From: Gaeumannomyces sp. JS-464
Lineage: Eukaryota; Ascomycota; Sordariomycetes; Magnaporthales; Magnaporthaceae
NCBI GenBank assembly: GCA_002197995.1
Contig: NGZR01000005.1
Location: forward strand, 434,001-498,000
DNA: 64,000 bases
Direction: 5' to 3'
The notes beneath the pieces are model-generated. The model saw only the letters and a program-made list of their open reading frames with translations. It did no database searches and was not told where the DNA came from. Positions within the stretch are counted from its first letter, which is position 1; each line of letters opens with the position of its first letter. A program made the translations under genes and the position numbers. Shown here piece after piece: positions 59,777 through 64,000 of the stretch.

Positions 59777-61362
59777 CGGCCCAACATCAGAGGCGATAAT
59801 TCCTTGTTTCCATGTCGTCATCTGCATCTATCTTGAAAAACAAGGACATCACCCGCCTCGGCCCAGGCCTCCTTCCGCTTCTGCCCTTGGGGATCGGTCC
59901 TTATCCGTTTTTTCGATCCGAGACCTCAGCCGCGAGTTTCCGGGACTTATCACCCGCTTCCAGCCGGCCTTTGACCGGTTACGCTCTGCAGATACCCCAG
60001 GGACCATGGAGGGCCGGCGAGTGCTGGCAAGGAGATAAGCCCCCTCGCTTTGTTTCTGCTGGAGGATGACTGCTCGAGGGCGCGTTTCCTCCCTGCCCCC
60101 CCGGCTTCCCCAGCCTCCCCCGAGGTTCCGCGGTTTCATCTCCAAACTAACACTGAAATAATTCGTCGTTGCTGCTTCTAGGCCTACCTAGGTACCTAGG
60201 CAGTTGCTGCGCACAAGCTGTCTCGATAAAAATCCTTCCTCCAACGTCTCGATAAGCCTGCCACGAAAAGACTCCCGAACGGCCGCCGAAAAGGACCGAC
60301 CGCGAAATTTTGTGATTGACGCGAAGCTCAAGTCACCGCCAACAGACACAAGCTCGAGCATTTCCATTATTGCCACGTCAAGGCCGTTGGGATCCAAGAC
60401 GCCGTTGCTCGCATTATTGTGGGAGCTGGCTCTCTGGGGCAGACGACGGCAATCCAATTATGGTTCTGCGAAATCTCCACGGGGTTCTTGTCCTGACGAA
60501 AAGAAACTGGAAACTGGCATTGGCGGAAAGGTAATTAGTGCGGAGACGCCTCTGGCCCGCTAGAACCGCTGTCTGTTCCTATTTCCCCAGAGACGCGCTC
60601 GATGCTGAAGGCGGGGTGCCACCGGGCCTTCTTGACGTCTGCCAGCAAGGACCGAGCGTCATTGCCGAGACTCGTCCCGAATCCAACGTTTTTTCGAACA
60701 AGTTGATACTACTCCAACCTTGGTTTTGACAGCGCGGAATCGGTGGGAGATCTTGGCCTTGGGATTGCCCGGCCGTTTCCCTACTTGGTGCCCATTTGAT
60801 GGTTTGTATCCGTAGGAATTATATTTAAAGTTTCTGGGCTAGTCCTACGCTCTGGTGTGACAGTGCTATGATTATTGCCCTGTACTCTATTACGCTGGAT
60901 GATTCTACGGAAAAGCCGATTTTGTTGCCTGGCTGTCTTAGATTGGTAGGAAGCAATTTATTTTGAACAAGAACGATAATTGTTGCAGCCATCCGCTTAT
61001 TCCCTGGCAATCGAACGGTGCGCGACAGTCAGGCTCCGCACTGTCCGATTTGGCCAAATTTTGGTCATTGGAATTCAATCAGAGTCTCCCGACCTCCGCC
61101 TACATGTTTCCACAACATCAACCAACTGCCACTTCATTTTGCACGTCTCAGCTTGTTTTTAGTCGTGCATCTTTCTACGACCTCAACGCAACGCGACGCC
61201 AATTGACGCTGTATCCTGTTTCGAAAAATTCAAACCGCCCACTCCTGCGCCCCTCGACAAACATCTGCAGACCCGCTCTGTCGCCCACCCGCCGAGAGCT
61301 CCGAGGTTCCCATGGCCCAGCGTCTCCAGCACCGAGACGTCAAACCCGAACACCTGCTTCCA
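59777..61362. other. intergenic
   Basis: No supportable gene. Short frames only. Some CTAGGTACCTAGG-like palindromic words occur near 60180-60200. Confidence 0.5.
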
Positions 61363-63820
61363 CTAGGCGCGTAGCTCCATGGTGGTCTGGAGGCCTAGCA
61401 CACACACGTCGGGGCCGGGCAAGATCGCCGATGGCGCGCTACCCTCGGTCCTGGTGCTGGAGTCGGGGATTGTCTTCATCATGGCCAGCCCGATCGAGTC
61501 CAGCACATCCTACTCCTGCAGCGTCCTGAGGCCCGTTAGGGTCTCCGTTGGAAACGCCTTCGCCTGGTCTCCCTCAGACAGGAGTCCGATGTCCACGGCC
61601 GGCGCGGCTAGGCCGGCGTTGTTGCGGTAATTACTAGCAACGCTCTCGGCCCCCAGGGCAGTCCGGCCCTCGACGTCACGGATACGGATGCCGACGCCGC
61701 CGATGTGTCTGCCTGTTGGGAGGTGCTCCATCGCCTCTGAAAGCGGGGACGCGTCAAACTCCCTAGCGATTGTAATGGGCTTGATCAGGCCCTTTCCATA
61801 ATAGTCGAGAGCGACCACCTTCCTTAGCTTCGGATTTATTTCATATCGTAAAACTCACCGATGTCTACCTAACCAGCAGCTGCGGCTCTCGATAAAACGG
61901 CGCATATCCAGCCTCCCGTAGCTGACGATGTAGCATCTCCCAATCTCGATCACCTCCCGTACTCGGCGACGTACCTCTATCTCGTGCAGCAGCTCGCCGC
62001 CCGGCGAGTTGACAACAATGTCAACTCCCGCGCCGCCCGTCTCGTGGAGCTGCTCCTCGACGAAGGAGGCATCGCGCAAGTTGAAGAGACGGTTCCGCGG
62101 AATGCCGTAGCGCTTCGTCGGGAACTGCGCTTTCTCCTCGCGGGCCCGACCGTCGCGAAGACGTCGACACCAATCAGGCGGGCGCTCTCCACGGCGGCGG
62201 GGCCGGCACCACCGCAAACCGAGTGGATCAGGAGGGACTCGCCGATACTGTCGCCTGGCTTTAACCCTCGCAGCAGAGGCCCGACGCTGCGGACAAGGCC
62301 GCTGCCATCGAGACTGCGGTAGTGGCCCAGGTGCTCGATCAAGTGCATACCGATCAGGACGTCGTTGAAGTTGACTCCCACAGCATGCCTCTTGGTCTCG
62401 ATCTTGTGGTCTCCGAGAGGCGGTGGGCTGGGGCAGCGGACCCGGTGGAAGGTCTACAGACGCCCGGGGTGTGTCCGAAGGCCCTGTCACACTCATCACC
62501 CTCGACCCCTTTCGAGCCAGTGGCAGTGGTTGCTGATATAGCAGGCAGGCCAGTCGTGCGGGCCGGGATGGTGCTGTCGCTCGCGCGAGCGGCGACGGCC
62601 GTGCTAGCCGGGGAGTCCAAGGTGACAGCATCCGCCTGGCCAGACCCAGGAGCTCTGAGTGCATCCTTCAGGTGGTCAACGCCGACCTGCTGCTACCCGT
62701 CGGCTGGTAGCCAGAACGAAGTTGACGCATGTGAAGGACGATGCGGGAGCGAGTTATGCTCCAGGCGCAAGAAGCTTGTGCGCATGGCCAAGTGATGGGG
62801 CGAGGTCCGGCGTCGCGTGTAGCGCGTTGCTGGCGATAGCGGGGTCGAAATGGCTCGAACCCCTAGTCCGCCAGGCCGCTACCGATGTTGAGCGTGGCGT
62901 ACTAGAGGTTCCGTTGGCCCGGGAGATGCTCCTCGGCAGCAACCGCGGTCCGCATGCGAGCGTGTAGCTTGAGCAGGGACGGCGTCCGTCGGGCAACGAG
63001 AGCGCCCCTAGGAGAGGCGCGGCACTACGCCCTGGCCCAGTTGCCAGGCTTCAGCGCCCGCATCGTCGGCCTGGCATGGCCCACAGGGCGGAGGGTAGTG
63101 CCGAGGTGCCATCGAGGTGACAGACGGGGTCGTAAAGGCGCGAGGCGGTGTCGGCGGGGACGAATGACTCCCAGCAAGTGACACTGTCGACGACAAGGGC
63201 GTAGATGCCGGAAGCGACGGCCCCGACTGCTTCGGCCACAGGCGCGGCCGGAAGTGCCTGCCAGAATATTGCGGAGCTGCTTCCGCTTCTGCAAAGCCTC
63301 GATCTACCGGGAATATGTCTGGAGATCATGCGATTGAGTCTACACGCCAGCGAGCTGCCTCTTTTCCTCTAGAACGGCAGACTGCCCAAATCTTTCGATA
63401 GCCTTGCTGTATGGCTGACTGCCGCTGACGAAGGCGACTCGGCGGAACTCTCGAGCCCGGCCAAGTCCATGCCAGTCGTCCAGGTGACGCGGGTCTCAGT
63501 TTCTCGGGAGCCAAACGCGCGATACGAAGGTGGTTGGTGGAAACGGACAGAAAGTTTCTGTCTTTGCGGGTTAAAGGGCTCGGCCAAGCGATGGACAGCA
63601 GCTGAATGGCGCTGTTGAGGACGGCCGGGCGTACGTGGTACGTACTTGGAGAGGGGTCTATGGGGCCACTCTTCCTCGGCACAACTCCCTGGGACTGAGG
63701 CGAAGTCATGGAGACGGTGGTTGTATCGAAGTTGTGAAACTCGAGCCCCAAATCGAGGCCCTTTCGGCGCACGGCGTCGAAGCATTTTTCTCATACAACG
63801 ACGCGGGAAGCCTCAGGGGG
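61363..63820 (-). pseudogene. decayed highly-reducing polyketide synthase remnant (DH - ER - KR pieces)
   Basis: On the minus strand, recognisable pieces occur in the order of a fungal HR-PKS. Near 63800-63500 is the second hot-dog half of a dehydratase (MRRKGLDLGLEF; STYHVRPAVLNSAIQLLSIAW; SVSTNHLRIARLAPE). At 62381-61690 is an enoyl reductase: MGVNFNDVLIGMHLI, GLVRSVGPLLRGLKPGDS, LLIHSVCGGAGPAAVESARLIG, YGIPRNRLFNLRDASF, GVDIVVNSPGGELLHE, GLIKPITI and EAMEHLPTGRHIGG. From about 61690 to 61363 is what looks like a ketoreductase C-terminus (SNYRNNAGLAAPAVDIGLLSE). Defects go beyond frame breaks. In-frame TGA 61855-61857 and TAG 61510-61512 interrupt the protein. The ER lacks roughly 70 residues between KPGD and the LLIH strand. 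The KR core is absent. GC content is not lowered, so RIP is not the cause. KS and AT domains would lie beyond the right edge, if they exist. Confidence 0.75.
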
Positions 63821-64000
63821 TGGGCGGTGGTGGTCTTCTTGGGCTTCTCCTCGCCTATGACCTCTCCGCTGCAATGACTGACCCGCTGTTGGCCGTTGTG
63901 CACTGACACTGTGAACTCGAACCAGGTGCTATGGGTGCCTGCGCATGCCCAAGTCCCGGCCCAGGCGCGGCCCGAGCCAGTACACGCCGCCGCCGTCAGC

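Overview
The window is GC-rich nuclear DNA from a filamentous ascomycete (Pezizomycotina, most likely Sordariomycetes). The basis is: genes with short GT-AG introns (about 45-310 bp) and branch points such as CTAAC, a fungal complement of families (HsbA cell-wall protein, DUF1996, DUF3176, Zn2Cys6, NFX1-helicase/CbbX fusion), GC-rich coding sequence, and long poly-T, poly-A and poly-C runs between genes. There is no sign of bacterial or organellar organisation, transposons, rRNA or CRISPR.

Layout. 0.6-7 kb: a small secreted cysteine-containing protein (+), a ferric-reductase-like flavocytochrome (+), a tRNA-Gly(GCC) (+) and a class I methyltransferase (+). 7.2-11.6 kb: the mitochondrial RNA polymerase (+). 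12.4-16 kb: a SUR7/PalI-like four-TM protein (-) and an HsbA-type cell-wall protein (-). 18.2-25.3 kb: a very large SF1 helicase - zinc finger - triple CbbX AAA+ protein (-), divergent from a conserved RGG/Cys-tail fungal protein at 26.2-27.9 kb (+). 28.9-31.1 kb: DUF3176 membrane protein (+). 33.6-34.7 kb: single-TM protein with a 4-nt coding first exon (+). 36-40.9 kb: glycogen debranching enzyme (-). 44-45.3 kb: secreted DUF1996 protein (+). 47-48.3 kb: NAD-dependent glycerol-3-phosphate dehydrogenase (+), convergent with a gamma-glutamylcyclotransferase-like membrane protein (-). 52.5-53.9 kb: Zn2Cys6 protein (+). 56.7-58.4 kb: bZIP factor (-). 61.4 kb to near the right end: a decayed highly-reducing polyketide synthase remnant (-).

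The genes do not form a pathway cluster. Most are housekeeping or surface/secreted functions: mitochondrial transcription, glycogen breakdown, glycerol synthesis, iron reduction and cell wall. The PKS relic suggests the right end was once, or borders, a secondary-metabolite locus.

One observation governs how the window should be read. Many genes, including single-copy housekeeping ones, are interrupted by frameshifts. At most breaks the downstream frame is recovered if one base is missing, and wherever I could place the gap it lies in a mononucleotide run. I therefore treat most breaks as probable sequence errors. The PKS remnant is the exception: it also carries in-frame nonsense codons and internal deletions.
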